DNA from: Allobranchiibius sp. CTAmp26
GTDB taxonomy: Bacteria > Actinomycetota > Actinomycetes > Actinomycetales > Dermatophilaceae
Direction of reading: 5' to 3'
Length of the DNA stretch: 64,000 nucleotides
Assembly (NCBI RefSeq): GCF_017565405.1
Contig: NZ_JAGEKR010000012.1
Span: 124,001-188,000 of the forward strand
The notes beneath the pieces are model-generated. The model was not told the DNA's origin and made no database searches. It saw only the letters and a list, made by a program, of their open reading frames with translations. The stretch's first letter is position 1; every line of letters begins with the position of its first letter. Below are positions 9,401 through 17,379 of this stretch, piece after piece. A program made the translations under genes and the position numbers.

Positions 9401-10328
9401 CGGTCGGGTGCGGTCGGTGCTCTCGCGGGCCGGCAGCGAGATCGAACGGACGGGACTCACCACCTGGGACGTCGGTGATCTGCCCGCCGAGCTCACCGAG
9501 CGCATGGGCAAGAGAACGGTGCAGGGCTATCCGGGGCTCGTCGACGAGGGCGAGAGCGTCGCCCTACGGGTGCTGCCGAGTGCCGCCGAACGCGACGCGG
9601 AGCACCCGGCCGGTGTACGCCGCCTGCTGCTCCTGCAACTGGACGTGCCCTGGTCCCGATTGCTGGGAATGCTCGACAACGCCCAGCGGCTCGCGCTCGG
9701 CTGGGGTCCGCACGCCGACCAGCAGGCCGTGCTGGCCGACGTCCTGGCGGCGGCCGTGGATGCGGTGATGGCAGCCGACTCCTCACCGGGTCCGGTGCGC
9801 ACTCGCGAGCAGTTCGACACGGTCCTGCAGCAGGTGCGTCAGCAGGCGTCGGCGCAGGTGTTGACCATCGTCGAGAGCCTCGTGCCGGTGCTGCACCACT
9901 CCCGCGAGGTGCAGCTGCAGCTGGACTCGATGACCCGTCCCTCGGTCGCCGAACTCGTCGCCGACGTGCGCGGTCAGCATGCGGGGCTGGTCTATCCCGG
10001 GTTCGTGGCGGCCACCGGGGCCGCGCGGCTGCGTGACCTCGACCGATACCTGCGCGGCATGCTCGAACGTCTCGAGCGCGCGCCGGACGACATCGCCCGC
10101 GATGCCCAGCGGATGCACGAGGTGCACTCGGTCGAACAGGAGGTCGGCGACCTGATCGAGGGGCTGCCGGCCGCGCGCCGCCGCGAGGACGCCGTACGCC
10201 GGCTGCGCTGGCAGGTGCAGGAGCTGCGTATCAGCCTCTTCGCCCAGCGGCTCGGCACCGCGGGTCCCGTGTCGGTGCCGCGGCTGCGCAAGGCCATGGA
10301 CCGGATCGAGGCGGCACCCACGACGTGA
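6456..10328 (+). CDS. hrpA: ATP-dependent RNA helicase HrpA
   Basis: 1290 aa DEAH-box helicase, close to the roughly 1300 aa typical of HrpA. The N-terminal 45 residues are Arg-rich. Walker A is GETGSGKTT with Lys76. The DEAH box is at 167-170 within IIDEAHERSLN. SATID (motif III), NVAETSLTVPGI and the Q.SGRCGR motif VI follow, then HA2/OB-type segments and the long HrpA C-terminal DUF3418 region. In enterobacteria HrpA acts on RNA and on stalled or collided ribosomes; the same role is inferred here. It starts at ATG 6456 and is monocistronic. It converges with the isochorismatase gene, with a small GCCGGC hairpin between their stops. Confidence 0.93.
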   Translation: MTQPSRRTRPPRRRPRTTSAGRSPRLDEAAQQRRRSLLPAIEYPPQLPVVAERERIRAAIEAHQVVIVAGETGSGKTTQLPKILLEMGRGIAGMIGHTQPRRIAARSVADRIADELHVPLGGVVGYQVRFADHSGPDSLVKVMTDGILLSELRRDRDLRRYDTLIIDEAHERSLNIDFILGYLKQLLPRRPDLKVIVTSATIDPGRFAEHFAQHGVPAPVIEVSGRTFPVEVRYRPLIEEITGPTGPQLVDVDQVTGIVRAVEELWSEPVSDGGPQDILVFCSGEREIRDAAEALDALDLPGTATLPLYARLSAAEQHRVFGSHGGRRIVIATNVAETSLTVPGIRYVVDSGTARISRYSQRTKVQRLPIEPVSQASARQRSGRCGRVADGVCIRLYSEEDFLARPEFTDPEILRTNLASVILQMASLDLGDVARFPFVEPPDSRQISDGVRLLEELQAVEERGARGTPRLTAAGRAISALPTDPRLARMLLAGAENGALAEVLVIVAALSIQDPRERPAEKRPQADQSHARFRHETSDFLSLLNLWRYLKEQQKALSSSAFRRMCQREYLHYLRVREWQDLHTQLREACKQQGLRRADNPAGEDAVHQAMLTGLLSHVGLRDKERRDFLGARGVRFAVQPGSSLFRKPPDWVMSAELVETSRLWARTNAAVDPAWIERAGAHLVKRSYAEPHWERRRGSVVAAERVTLYGLPLAAGRKVDYGSIDPVLSRDLFIRSALVEGDWESRHAFTERNRQTLARLRDLEARTRRRDVVVDDETVYAFYDARVPESIVSAAHFDAWWKKEQRTSANLLTMTEDDLRGDDAADIDLDEYPRTWSSGELDLRLSYRFEPGSGDDGVTVHVPVEQLNQVDQDGFDWLVPGVRGELVTALIRSLPKATRRNFVPAPDVAARALPLMDPARGSITTELAGALQQLTGVRVPADQWDWERVPNHLKATFRVEDSRRRALSHGEDLSALREQLSGRVRSVLSRAGSEIERTGLTTWDVGDLPAELTERMGKRTVQGYPGLVDEGESVALRVLPSAAERDAEHPAGVRRLLLLQLDVPWSRLLGMLDNAQRLALGWGPHADQQAVLADVLAAAVDAVMAADSSPGPVRTREQFDTVLQQVRQQASAQVLTIVESLVPVLHHSREVQLQLDSMTRPSVAELVADVRGQHAGLVYPGFVAATGAARLRDLDRYLRGMLERLERAPDDIARDAQRMHEVHSVEQEVGDLIEGLPAARRREDAVRRLRWQVQELRISLFAQRLGTAGPVSVPRLRKAMDRIEAAPTT

Positions 10329-10335
10329 GATACGG

Positions 10336-10354
10336 GCCGGCGTTTCTGGCCGGC
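10336..10354. terminator. Short hairpin between convergent genes
   Basis: GCCGGC (10336-10341) and GCCGGC (10349-10354) can pair across a 7-nt loop, between the hrpA stop and the isochorismatase stop. It has no clear T-run and is weak. Confidence 0.35.
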
Positions 10355-10376
10355 GTGGTTGCCGGACCCGGGACGG

Positions 10377-10979
10377 TCAGCTCGGGATGTCGGACGGCTT
10401 GGACACGACGACGCCGAACAGGTCGGCGACGGCGGCCAGGCTGGCGGCCTGCAGGGCAGCGGCCGATACCGCGGTGCCGCCGTCCGTGCCGGGGAGCTCA
10501 CGGGTGGCCGTCGCCCCGGCGACCACCGAGGGCGAGTATCCGAGGCTGAACGCACCGCGCGCCGTCGAGTTCACGCACATGTGCGTCATGAACCCGGCGA
10601 GGACCAGGTCACGGCCCGGTGCGGCCTGCAGCCGCTGGTGCAGGTCGGTGCCGGCGAACGCGTTCGGGAAGTTCTTGACGATCACCGGCTCGCCGTCGCG
10701 AGGGGCCACGCGCGAGACGATCTGGCCGATGTCGTCCTTGAGGTCGTAGGGCGAGCCCGCGCCGGCGTCGTGCATGATGTGCAGGATCGGGATCCCGGCG
10801 TCCCGCGCGTTCGACAGCAGCTCCTCGGCCTGATCGAGGGCCGCCTCGACGCCGTCCAACTCCATGACGCCGCGGGTGTAGGTGTTCTGGAGGTCGATCA
10901 TGATCAACGTCGAGTCGGCCAGTGGGGCCGGCACCTCCGGCATGCCGGTCAACTGACGTAGCGTCGCGTGCTCGGTCAT
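10377..10979 (-). CDS. Isochorismatase-like cysteine hydrolase
   Basis: 200 aa. The catalytic triad of the isochorismatase-like (cysteine hydrolase) fold is readable: Asp29 in MIDLQNTY, Lys102 in VKNFPNAF, and Cys135 in GFMTHMCVNSTARGAFSLGY. The THMCV Cys context is typical of nicotinamidase-like and N-carbamoyl-type hydrolases rather than true isochorismatases with aryl-carrier domains. A cis-peptide-like ATATRELPG segment follows. The physiological substrate is unknown. The gene stands alone, convergent with hrpA and divergent from the HIT gene across a 209-nt spacer in which no strong promoter was identified. Confidence 0.85.
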   Translation of the reverse strand: MTEHATLRQLTGMPEVPAPLADSTLIMIDLQNTYTRGVMELDGVEAALDQAEELLSNARDAGIPILHIMHDAGAGSPYDLKDDIGQIVSRVAPRDGEPVIVKNFPNAFAGTDLHQRLQAAPGRDLVLAGFMTHMCVNSTARGAFSLGYSPSVVAGATATRELPGTDGGTAVSAAALQAASLAAVADLFGVVVSKPSDIPS

Positions 10980-11188
10980 CGCGGTCCCATCCTGTGCTGT
11001 CGATGCTCGGAGCTCCCCACGCTAACCGCGAGAAGGTTGCGGCAACGCTGCATGGGGGCAGACGAGGCCCAGGGCGAGACCGGACGGCGGGCCGGCTTCC
11101 CGCGAGCAGCGCGCCGCGAGGCGCGGTGGATCGCAAGAGACCTGAGATGCTGGCCGAACCCGATCTCCCTGCGGCTGAGAGGCGCACC

Positions 11189-11614
11189 GTGAGCACCCTG
11201 TTCGAGAAGATCATCGACGGAGAAATCCCCGGCCAGATCGTGTGGCAGGACGACGTGTGCGTGGCCTTCCTGTCGGTCGACCCCCTGACCGACGGGCACG
11301 CCCTGGTCGTGCCCCGCGCCCCGGTGGACCAATGGCTCGACGCGGACGACGACCTGATCGCCACCCTCATGTCGGTCGGGAAGGTGATCGGCCGCGCGCA
11401 GGTGCAGGAATGGGGAGCGCGCCGGGCCGGTGTCCTCATCGAGGGCTTCCAGGTGCCGCACCTGCACGTGCACGTCTGGCCGGCCAACGGTCATGGTGAC
11501 TTCGACGTGAACGCCGTGACGCACGGGGAGGACCCGCAGGTGCTCGCCAGGAACGCGGATCGGCTGCGAGCCCGGTTGCGCACCCTCGGGTACGGCGAGA
11601 AGGTCCCCGCCTGA
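11189..11614 (+). CDS. HIT family protein
   Basis: 141 aa histidine-triad protein. The signature HLHVHVW has His91, His93 and His95, the last two flanking the nucleotide alpha-phosphate in known HIT enzymes. The N-terminal STLFEKIIDGEIP and DGHALVVPR strands are also canonical. HIT proteins of this branch hydrolyse purine nucleoside phosphoramidates or related adducts. I chose GTG 11189, preceded by GAGAGG, which gives the normal length. An upstream in-frame ATG at 11147 would add 14 non-conserved residues. It is transcribed divergently from the isochorismatase-like gene and lies 223 nt ahead of the PAC2 gene. Confidence 0.85.
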   Translation: MSTLFEKIIDGEIPGQIVWQDDVCVAFLSVDPLTDGHALVVPRAPVDQWLDADDDLIATLMSVGKVIGRAQVQEWGARRAGVLIEGFQVPHLHVHVWPANGHGDFDVNAVTHGEDPQVLARNADRLRARLRTLGYGEKVPA

Positions 11615-11635
11615 GAAGCCCCAGCTCTTCGAACA

Positions 11636-11710
11636 CATCGGGGGGTGGGGAACCCATCGGAGGGTAGGCATATACCCCTCCCCTTCGATGATTTTGCTAC
11701 CCCTCGACGG
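11636..11710 (+). promoter_or_regulatory. Structured region ahead of the PAC2 gene
   Basis: In the 223-nt gap between HIT and PAC2, CATCGG followed by a G-run occurs twice, 19 bp apart (11636 and 11655). GGAGGGTA (11659-11666) can pair either with TACCCCTCC (11673-11681) or with a more distal CTACCCCTC (11697-11705), giving mutually exclusive hairpins. The patch around 11669-11697 is unusually AT-rich (CATATAC, GATTTTGC). This could be a promoter or attenuator; no known class was recognised. Confidence 0.35.
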
Positions 11711-11837
11711 AGGGAGCCGGTGTATCCGACGGGGGAGTGCCGCTGCGGGAATCGTGCGCGGGGGTCGGGCGTTGGAACGGTCAGAGGAAGGCGCGAGCAG
11801 CGCATCATTCGCGAGCAGGAGAGCCAGGGAGAGCACC

Positions 11838-12755
11838 GTGCAGGATCCACAGGAGCTGTATCGCTTCGAGAACGACACCCATCCCAGCGAGCTGGGCGCC
11901 CACACGATGGTGGTGGCGCTCGGTGGTCTCATCGACGCGGGGAACACCCAGAAGCAGTTGGTGTCACACCTGCTCGGCACGCTCGAACACACCGTCGTGG
12001 CGTCGTTCGACCTGGATCAACTGCTGGACTACCGCGGACGTCGCCCGGTCATGACCTTCGACCGCGACCACTTCAGCGACTACGACGATCCGGCGTTGAC
12101 CCTCTTCCGCATGTCCGACGAGGAGGGCACCCCGTTCCTGCTGCTGGCGGGTCCCGAGCCTGACTACCAGTGGGAGCGCGTCATCGAGGCCGTGCGGATG
12201 CTCGTACGCCGCCTCGGCGTGCAGCTCGTGGTGAGCGCGCACGGCATCCCGATGGCCGTCCCGCACACCCGCCCCGTCGGCATGACCCGCTACGCGAGCG
12301 ACCAGCGCCTGATGCCGGAGAACAACCCGGTGTTCGGAATGGTGCAGATCCCCTCGAGCGTCGAGTCCCTGCTGCACCTGCGGTTGGCCGAGTCCGGCAT
12401 CGACACCGCCGGATTCGCGATCCACGTGCCGCACTACCTGACCCAGACCGACTTCGGCGACGCGGCCGTGACCGCGCTGCAGGCGGTGTGCGGCCTGACC
12501 GGGCTCAGCATCCCGATGCAGGAGCTCACCGCCGTCGCGGGCCTGCACCGTGCGGAGATCGGTCGTCAGGTCGCCGAGAACCCCGACGTCGTCGAGGTGG
12601 TGCAGGGTCTGGAGCAGCAGTACGACGCGTTCCAGGAGGGTCTGCAGCGGCAGAACCTGCTCGCCAACGAGATGGCGGAGTTGCCGAGCGCCGACGAGAT
12701 CGGCGCGGAGCTGGAGAAGTTCCTGCGCGACGAGTCGGACGACAACACGAACTGA
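11838..12755 (+). CDS. PAC2 (proteasome assembly chaperone) family protein
   Basis: 305 aa. Actinobacterial PAC2-family proteins share THTMVVALGGLIDAGNTQ-like openings, a FDLDQLLDYRGRRPVMTFD stretch, LLLAGPEPDYQWE, and VSAHGIPMAVPHTRP, all present here. The C-terminus is a long charged helix. The family is named after eukaryotic proteasome assembly chaperones. Its role in actinobacteria is not settled, and no proteasome genes are in this window. The start GTG 11838 follows AGGGAG; upstream in-frame starts would add a low-complexity extension. The gene ends at a perfect 19-bp bidirectional terminator shared with the convergent polymerase gene. Confidence 0.82.
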   Translation: MQDPQELYRFENDTHPSELGAHTMVVALGGLIDAGNTQKQLVSHLLGTLEHTVVASFDLDQLLDYRGRRPVMTFDRDHFSDYDDPALTLFRMSDEEGTPFLLLAGPEPDYQWERVIEAVRMLVRRLGVQLVVSAHGIPMAVPHTRPVGMTRYASDQRLMPENNPVFGMVQIPSSVESLLHLRLAESGIDTAGFAIHVPHYLTQTDFGDAAVTALQAVCGLTGLSIPMQELTAVAGLHRAEIGRQVAENPDVVEVVQGLEQQYDAFQEGLQRQNLLANEMAELPSADEIGAELEKFLRDESDDNTN

Positions 12756-12768
12756 CCTCACTGATTTC

Positions 12769-12810
12769 GGACATGCAGGGCGGGGCAGACATGCCCCGCC
12801 CTGCATGTCC
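12769..12810. terminator. Perfect 19-bp bidirectional terminator
   Basis: Arms 12769-12787 and 12792-12810 are exact reverse complements (19 bp, core GGGCGGGGCA) with a 4-nt loop GACA. ATTTTC follows on the plus strand and GAAATC on the minus strand, so it can end both the PAC2 and the polymerase transcripts. Confidence 0.92.
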
Positions 12811-12822
12811 ATTTTCGGAGGG

Positions 12823-14517
12823 TCAGGGCTTCGCGTCGGCCCAGCTACGGACGATGCCGGTGTCGGACACGAAACGCGCCGCTGATCCGCCGGTCCAGCG
12901 TCGCGCGGCGTCCTGCAGGGCCGCGTCGACCGCCGCCGCCGTGGCGGGAGCGTGCTCCTCGGGCACATGCACCAGCAGCTCGTCGTGTAGGCACAGCACG
13001 ATGTGGGCGTCGTACGCCGCGATGGCGTGTCGGGCAGTGAGCGCCCACGCCTTGAAGAACTCGGCGGCGGCCCCCTGCACCACCGCGTTGCGCGCGAACC
13101 GCCCCCTCGCTCGCGACTGCGCCTGCTCGGTGCTGGGCGGCACGGTGATAAGTCGTCCGCCGTACGTCGTGACCGACCCTCCGGTCTCGCCGGTGGCCTG
13201 CGCCGCACGCAGGTAGGCCATCGCGGTCGGGTAGGTGCGGTCGAGCCCCTCCAACGCCGCGGCCGCCTGGCCCGCCGCGCCGCCGTACATCGCCGACAGC
13301 ACCGCGACCTTGGCGATGGGCCGCTCGACCCGCAACTGGTCGGCGACGGTGCGGTAGAGATCCTCCTGAGCGGTCGCCGCGATCAGCGCCGGGTCACCGG
13401 ACACGACGGCCAGCACCCGCGGCTCGATCTGGCCGAGATCGGCCCGCACGAAGAGGTGCCCGGGTGCGGCGACGACCGCGGGGCGCAGCGCAGCGGGCAG
13501 GTTGTGCAGCCCGGCCTCCGCCGTCATCCGTCCGGCGCCGCCGTCGAAGGAGTGCCACCGCCCCCGCAGCCGATCGTCGGGGCCGACATGGTCGCGCAAC
13601 CATGCCCAGCCGTAGGTCGTGGCGATCCGCTCGTCGGCTCGCCACCGCAGGAGGGCGTCGACGACGGGATGGGTGGTGCGATGCCGCTCCAGCTCCCACT
13701 TGCGGGTGTTGTCCACCCGGATCCCCAGCCCGTGCAACATGTTCAACACCTGTTCGGGATTGCGCAGGTCCACGGCACGGCCAGGGGGGATCAGTTGCAG
13801 GACGGAGCGGTCGCGGGTCGCGCGCGCGGCGCTCTCCTCCTGGAGCGTGTGCGGACGGGGTCCAGCGGCGGTCTCGATGAGCTGCTCGAGGGTGGGGCGG
13901 TGCACGGGCAGGCCGGTGCGTTCCAATTCCAATGCGAGCATCGACGCGCCGGACTCGCTGTACGCCGTGGCCAGCGCCCGGGGACGCTCCCGCAGCTGCG
14001 CGCTCTGCCGCTGCGCCACCTCGGCGGCGAGCATTGCCCACTGCGTCGCCGTGTCACCGTCCGCGGCGAGGAAACCGGGTCGCAGGTACCCGCGCTCGTC
14101 CAACGGCTGCGGCGCTTCGGCGCCGGCGGGCGGGTCGTCCGGGCTGTCGAACAGATCACCCTGATGACGGGCCGGTACGGCGTCGACCTCGAGGCCGACC
14201 GCGCGGGCCCAGACGTGCTCGGGATCGGCGCGGGCGCCGCCCTGCAGCAGCAGGTGGGTCTGCAGCAGGTCCAGTCCGCGCTCGGGCCGGACGCCGTGCG
14301 CGAGCAGTGCACGGGGTACCTCGTCGGACCACCACGCCCACCGCACCGGACGAGTTCGATCCGCCTCTCGCGCCCTGATCAGATCGCCCGCACGACCCGG
14401 CTCGAGCAGCTGCGACCCCTGATCGGCCGCGATGGCATCGGGAGATGCGCCGCTCGCGGCGATGGCGACGTCACCGGTACGCGGGTCGACGGCAACGCCC
14501 AGCAACGGACCCCGCAT
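12823..14517 (-). CDS. DNA polymerase I-like protein (exonuclease/polymerase family)
   Basis: 564 aa family A polymerase, about two thirds of Pol I length and lacking the 5' nuclease. Polymerase motifs are readable. Motif A is RADLGQIEPRVLA with Asp360. The O-helix is RPIAKVAVLSAMYGG (Arg399, Lys403, Tyr411). Motif C is HDELLVHVPE with the catalytic His-Asp-Glu at 511-513. The N-terminal 190 residues correspond to a 3'-5' exonuclease-like region, but I see no clear DEDD set, so proofreading may be lost. Such proteins are widespread in actinobacteria beside a full-length polA; a repair or translesion role is inferred. It starts at ATG 14517 and lies 41 nt downstream of the sseA-sufE operon's last gene, possibly read through from it. 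Confidence 0.82.
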   Translation of the reverse strand: MRGPLLGVAVDPRTGDVAIAASGASPDAIAADQGSQLLEPGRAGDLIRAREADRTRPVRWAWWSDEVPRALLAHGVRPERGLDLLQTHLLLQGGARADPEHVWARAVGLEVDAVPARHQGDLFDSPDDPPAGAEAPQPLDERGYLRPGFLAADGDTATQWAMLAAEVAQRQSAQLRERPRALATAYSESGASMLALELERTGLPVHRPTLEQLIETAAGPRPHTLQEESAARATRDRSVLQLIPPGRAVDLRNPEQVLNMLHGLGIRVDNTRKWELERHRTTHPVVDALLRWRADERIATTYGWAWLRDHVGPDDRLRGRWHSFDGGAGRMTAEAGLHNLPAALRPAVVAAPGHLFVRADLGQIEPRVLAVVSGDPALIAATAQEDLYRTVADQLRVERPIAKVAVLSAMYGGAAGQAAAALEGLDRTYPTAMAYLRAAQATGETGGSVTTYGGRLITVPPSTEQAQSRARGRFARNAVVQGAAAEFFKAWALTARHAIAAYDAHIVLCLHDELLVHVPEEHAPATAAAVDAALQDAARRWTGGSAARFVSDTGIVRSWADAKP

Positions 14518-14558
14518 CCACGAGGGATACGGGGCCCGTGCGGATGCAACCGGCTCGT

Positions 14559-15941
14559 TCAGCCCTCGCCGCCCTGATCGTTCGTGCCCTGCTGGCCCTG
14601 CTCGCCATGACCACCACGGCGATCGCGCGGGTCCTGCTGGGTCTGCTGTTCATCGGTCGGCAGGCCCGAGATGGCGGTGGTCGGCGCGTCCGAGTAGTCG
14701 GTCGGAGTCGAACCCTGACCCTGCTGCTGCTCGTATCCGCCTTGCTGGTTCGGCCGCTGGCCGTACCCACCGGGCTGGTTGTACCCACGCTGCTGGTCCG
14801 GCTGCTGGCCGTACCCACCGGGCTGGTTGTACCCGCCCTGCTGGTCCGGCTGCTGGCCGTACCCACCGGGCTGGTTGTACCCGCCCTGCTGGTCCGGCTG
14901 CTGGCCGTACCCACCGGGCTGGTTGTACCCGCCCTGCTGGTCCGGCTGCTGGCCCTGCTGGCCGTACACACCGGGCTGGCCCGGCTGCTGACCCTGCTGG
15001 CCGTAGCCACCCTGCTGGCCCGGCTGGGCGTACCCGCCCTGCTGGCCCGGCTGGGCGTACCCGCCGTGCTGGCCCGGCTGGCCGTACCCACCTTGTTGGG
15101 CTGGTTGCTGGCCGTCCGCGCCCTGCGGGCCCGGCTGGCCGTACCCGCCCTGCTGAGCCGGTTGCTGACCGTACGCGCCCTGCTGGCCCGGCTGGCCGTA
15201 GCCACCCTGCTGGCTGGGCTGCTGACCGTACCCACCCTGCTGACCCGGCTGTGCATACCCGCCCTGCTGGCTCGGCTGCTGACCGTACCCACCCTGCTGA
15301 GCCGGTTGCTGACCGTACCCACCCTGGCGCGCGGGCTGTGCGTACCCGCCCTGCGGACCCGGCTGGCCGGACGACGAACCGTATGCACCGGGAGCGCCGT
15401 AGCCCTGCCCGTAAGAGCTGCCCTGCTGGTATCCGGCGTACTGGCCCTGGGGGCCGCCCTGGGCGACCTTCCTGCGGCCCATCAGAGCGAGCAGGACGAC
15501 GCCGAGCAGGCCGCCGATCAGCAGGATCAGACCGAGGACGATGCCGGGCACCTTGAAACCGCCGCCGACCTTGTCCGCGCGGGTGCCGGCGAACAGGTTG
15601 TTGCCGCCCACACAGTTGACGGTGTAGTCGCCTTTGGTCATGGCATCGGTGCTGCGCGCGACCTCCCAGTAGGTGCCACCGCTGCTCGTCACCGAGAAGT
15701 CCGAGCTGGGCCGGCCCAATGTGGAGGTCTTGCCGTTGGACACCGCCGTGCAGACCGTCGACACGCGGGTCGCCTTATCCTTGCTGTAGAGCGAGAACCC
15801 GGCGTCGGAGGACGTGACGCGTGCACCGTTGGAGAACGAGGTCACCTTCGCGCCGCCACCGGAGGCGAATCCGATGATCAACAGCACCAGGCCGATCACC
15901 GCGACGACAGCAGGGAGCGCGATCAATGCCTTCTTGTTCAT
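14559..15941 (-). CDS. Two-helix membrane protein with prion-like Q/G/Y/P-rich tail
   Basis: 460 aa. TM1 spans about residues 5-28. Residues 29-130 form a small extracytoplasmic domain with two Cys (64 and 110) that could form a disulfide. TM2 spans about 131-154 and ends in GRRK, a positive-inside signal that places the long tail in the cytoplasm. Residues 160-410 are almost entirely Gln, Gly, Tyr and Pro in units such as [10 protein letters not shown], finishing with four 16-residue copies of [16 protein letters not shown]. The composition recalls prion-like low-complexity domains. The final 50 residues are acidic/Gln-rich. ATG 15941 overlaps the sufE stop by 4 nt, so the protein is probably translationally coupled to SufE. 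The function is unknown. Confidence 0.8.
   Translation of the reverse strand: MNKKALIALPAVVAVIGLVLLIIGFASGGGAKVTSFSNGARVTSSDAGFSLYSKDKATRVSTVCTAVSNGKTSTLGRPSSDFSVTSSGGTYWEVARSTDAMTKGDYTVNCVGGNNLFAGTRADKVGGGFKVPGIVLGLILLIGGLLGVVLLALMGRRKVAQGGPQGQYAGYQQGSSYGQGYGAPGAYGSSSGQPGPQGGYAQPARQGGYGQQPAQQGGYGQQPSQQGGYAQPGQQGGYGQQPSQQGGYGQPGQQGAYGQQPAQQGGYGQPGPQGADGQQPAQQGGYGQPGQHGGYAQPGQQGGYAQPGQQGGYGQQGQQPGQPGVYGQQGQQPDQQGGYNQPGGYGQQPDQQGGYNQPGGYGQQPDQQGGYNQPGGYGQQPDQQRGYNQPGGYGQRPNQQGGYEQQQGQGSTPTDYSDAPTTAISGLPTDEQQTQQDPRDRRGGHGEQGQQGTNDQGGEG
14736..14951 (-). repeat. 48-bp coding tandem repeat in the Q/G/Y-rich tail
   Basis: Four consecutive 48-bp units encode [16 protein letters not shown] with only a few changes (one copy has R for G, the last degenerates to [12 protein letters not shown]). 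Looser related units continue to about 15464. Such near-identical repeats are prone to copy-number change and to assembly errors. Confidence 0.85.
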
Positions 15942-16417
15942 AGGTGTTCTCGAACCTCAGCGTCGTGGTCGGGTGCGGAAGTCCCCGACGTGCGTTCACG
16001 GACCTGTCTCTTGATGCGGGAAAGCATGGCCAGCATCCCACGCATCCGCAACGGGGACACCGCTTCCGCGAGCCCGAACCTCCACGCGGCATCGTCCGGC
16101 ACCTCGAGCACCGCACGTGCGGGCTGGCCGTCCAACCCGGTGTGCAGGATGCCCGCGAACCCGCGCGTCGTCGGCGCCTCGGGAGGCGCCTGGAAGAACA
16201 GGTGGACCCGCTCCTCGTCGTCCACCTCGACCGCGAGGAAGAGCGGCGACTGACATTCGTGCACCTGCTCCAGCCGCCCGGGCTCGTCGGCGTACCGCTG
16301 CGGCAGCGCCGGAAGCTCGTCGCTGAGCTCCAGCAGCAGCTGCAGACGGTCCTTGGGTTCGAGCGCCTCGAAGTCGTCGGCGAGCTCCGCCATCGGAGCG
16401 GGGAGGTCTTCGTTCAC
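15938..16417 (-). CDS. sufE: SufE family protein
   Basis: 159 aa. It contains [31 protein letters not shown] and the Cys-bearing [18 protein letters not shown] segment. Cys55 matches the SufE acceptor cysteine that takes persulfide from a sulfurtransferase and stimulates SufS. The C-terminal half ([18 protein letters not shown]...) is the usual SufE alpha/beta body. The start is GTG 16417, which overlaps the sseA stop (TGA) by 4 nt; its own stop overlaps the next gene by 4 nt. The gene pair sseA-sufE implies that the rhodanese passes sulfane sulfur to SufE for Fe-S assembly. This is inferred from context and common gene order in actinobacteria. Confidence 0.85.
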   Translation of the reverse strand: MNEDLPAPMAELADDFEALEPKDRLQLLLELSDELPALPQRYADEPGRLEQVHECQSPLFLAVEVDDEERVHLFFQAPPEAPTTRGFAGILHTGLDGQPARAVLEVPDDAAWRFGLAEAVSPLRMRGMLAMLSRIKRQVRERTSGTSAPDHDAEVREHL

Positions 16418-17295
16418 GGCGTGCCGGTCTCGATCGGCACCCGCACCGAGTTGCCCCACTCGGTCCACGATCCGTCGTAGTTGCGCACCGACCCGAAGCC
16501 GAGCAGGTGGGTGAGGACGAACCAGGTGTGCGCCGACCGCTCCCCGATGCGGCAGTAGACGACCACGTCGTCGCTCGGCGCGAGGCCCTGCTCGCCCTGG
16601 TAGATCGCCTCCAGCTCCGCGCGCCCGCGGAACCGCCCGTCCTCGGCTGCCGCGCGGGCCCACGGCACCGACCGGGCGCCCGGGATGTGGCCGCCGCGCA
16701 TCGCGCCCTCCTGCGGGTAGTCCGGCATGCTCAGCAGCTCGCCGCTGTACTCGCCGGGGGAGCGCACGTCGACGAGCGGCCCGGGCAGGTGTGCCAGGAC
16801 GTCGTCGCGGTACGCGCGGATCGGGGGATCCTCGCGGCGTACGACCGGGTACTGGGCCGGGGTCACGGCGGGCACGTCGCGGGTCATCGGGCGGTCCTCA
16901 CCGGCCCACGCGGCGCGTCCGCCGTCGAGCAGCCGCACGTCCTCGTGGCCGAAGAGCGTCATGACCCACAGCGCGTACGCCGCCCACCAGTTGCTCTTGT
17001 CGCCGTAGATCACCACGGTCGTGTCACGGCCGACGCCGCGCTCGCCCATGACCTGCGCGAAGTGCTCGCCGTCGACGAAGTCGCGGGCCACCGGGTCGTT
17101 GAGATCCAGGTGCCAGTCGAGCTTGCGCGCACCGGGGATGTGCCCGGCCTCGTAGAGCAGGACGTCCTCGTCGGACTCCAGCACGACCAGATCCTCCCCA
17201 CGGTCGAGCGCGTCGGCCAACCACTGCGTGGAGACGAGCCGCTCGGGGTGTGCGAAGTGCTGGAACGCCGGATTGTCATCAGTAGGTGCAGCCAT
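16414..17295 (-). CDS. sseA: Thiosulfate/3-mercaptopyruvate sulfurtransferase (two-domain rhodanese)
   Basis: 293 aa tandem rhodanese. The N-terminal domain (about 20-140) has [20 protein letters not shown] and [20 protein letters not shown], with the position of the active Cys replaced (inactive domain). The C-terminal domain carries the active loop [12 protein letters not shown] with Cys248. The CRIGERS loop is the one seen in actinobacterial CysA/SseA thiosulfate sulfurtransferases. It transfers sulfane sulfur from thiosulfate or 3-mercaptopyruvate to an acceptor. It is the first gene of an operon with sufE (4-nt overlap) and a Q/G/Y-rich membrane protein. A TAGCGT box 6 nt before ATG 17295 suggests leaderless transcription. 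Confidence 0.9.
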   Translation of the reverse strand: MAAPTDDNPAFQHFAHPERLVSTQWLADALDRGEDLVVLESDEDVLLYEAGHIPGARKLDWHLDLNDPVARDFVDGEHFAQVMGERGVGRDTTVVIYGDKSNWWAAYALWVMTLFGHEDVRLLDGGRAAWAGEDRPMTRDVPAVTPAQYPVVRREDPPIRAYRDDVLAHLPGPLVDVRSPGEYSGELLSMPDYPQEGAMRGGHIPGARSVPWARAAAEDGRFRGRAELEAIYQGEQGLAPSDDVVVYCRIGERSAHTWFVLTHLLGFGSVRNYDGSWTEWGNSVRVPIETGTP

Positions 17296-17301
17296 GGCGC
17301 C

Positions 17302-17307
17302 ACGCTA
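17302..17307 (-). promoter_or_regulatory. -10 element of a probable leaderless sseA promoter
   Basis: On the minus strand TAGCGT (17307-17302) is followed by 6 nt and then ATG 17295. This fits TANNNT-N6-ATG, the usual layout of leaderless actinobacterial transcripts. Confidence 0.5.
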
Positions 17308-17379
17308 CGCCGGGCGGCTCACCGACCGGCGCGGGTCGTGCCACCACGCGCTCCGCTCGTCACCTGGCACGATGGGCGC

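Noticed and set aside
13003-14577. Plus-strand frame opposite the polymerase gene
   Set aside because: It mirrors the coding strand of a gene with intact polymerase motifs; composition is Arg/Gly-rich noise.
14736-14951. CRISPR-like regular repeats
   Set aside because: The repeats are contiguous, in frame, with no unique spacers and lie inside a coding sequence.
14445-16253. Plus-strand Leu/Val-rich frame opposite the Q/G/Y tail gene
   Set aside because: The repeats look like a membrane protein only because the complement of Gln/Gly/Tyr codons reads as Leu/Pro/Val; the minus strand has proper topology, gene coupling and start.
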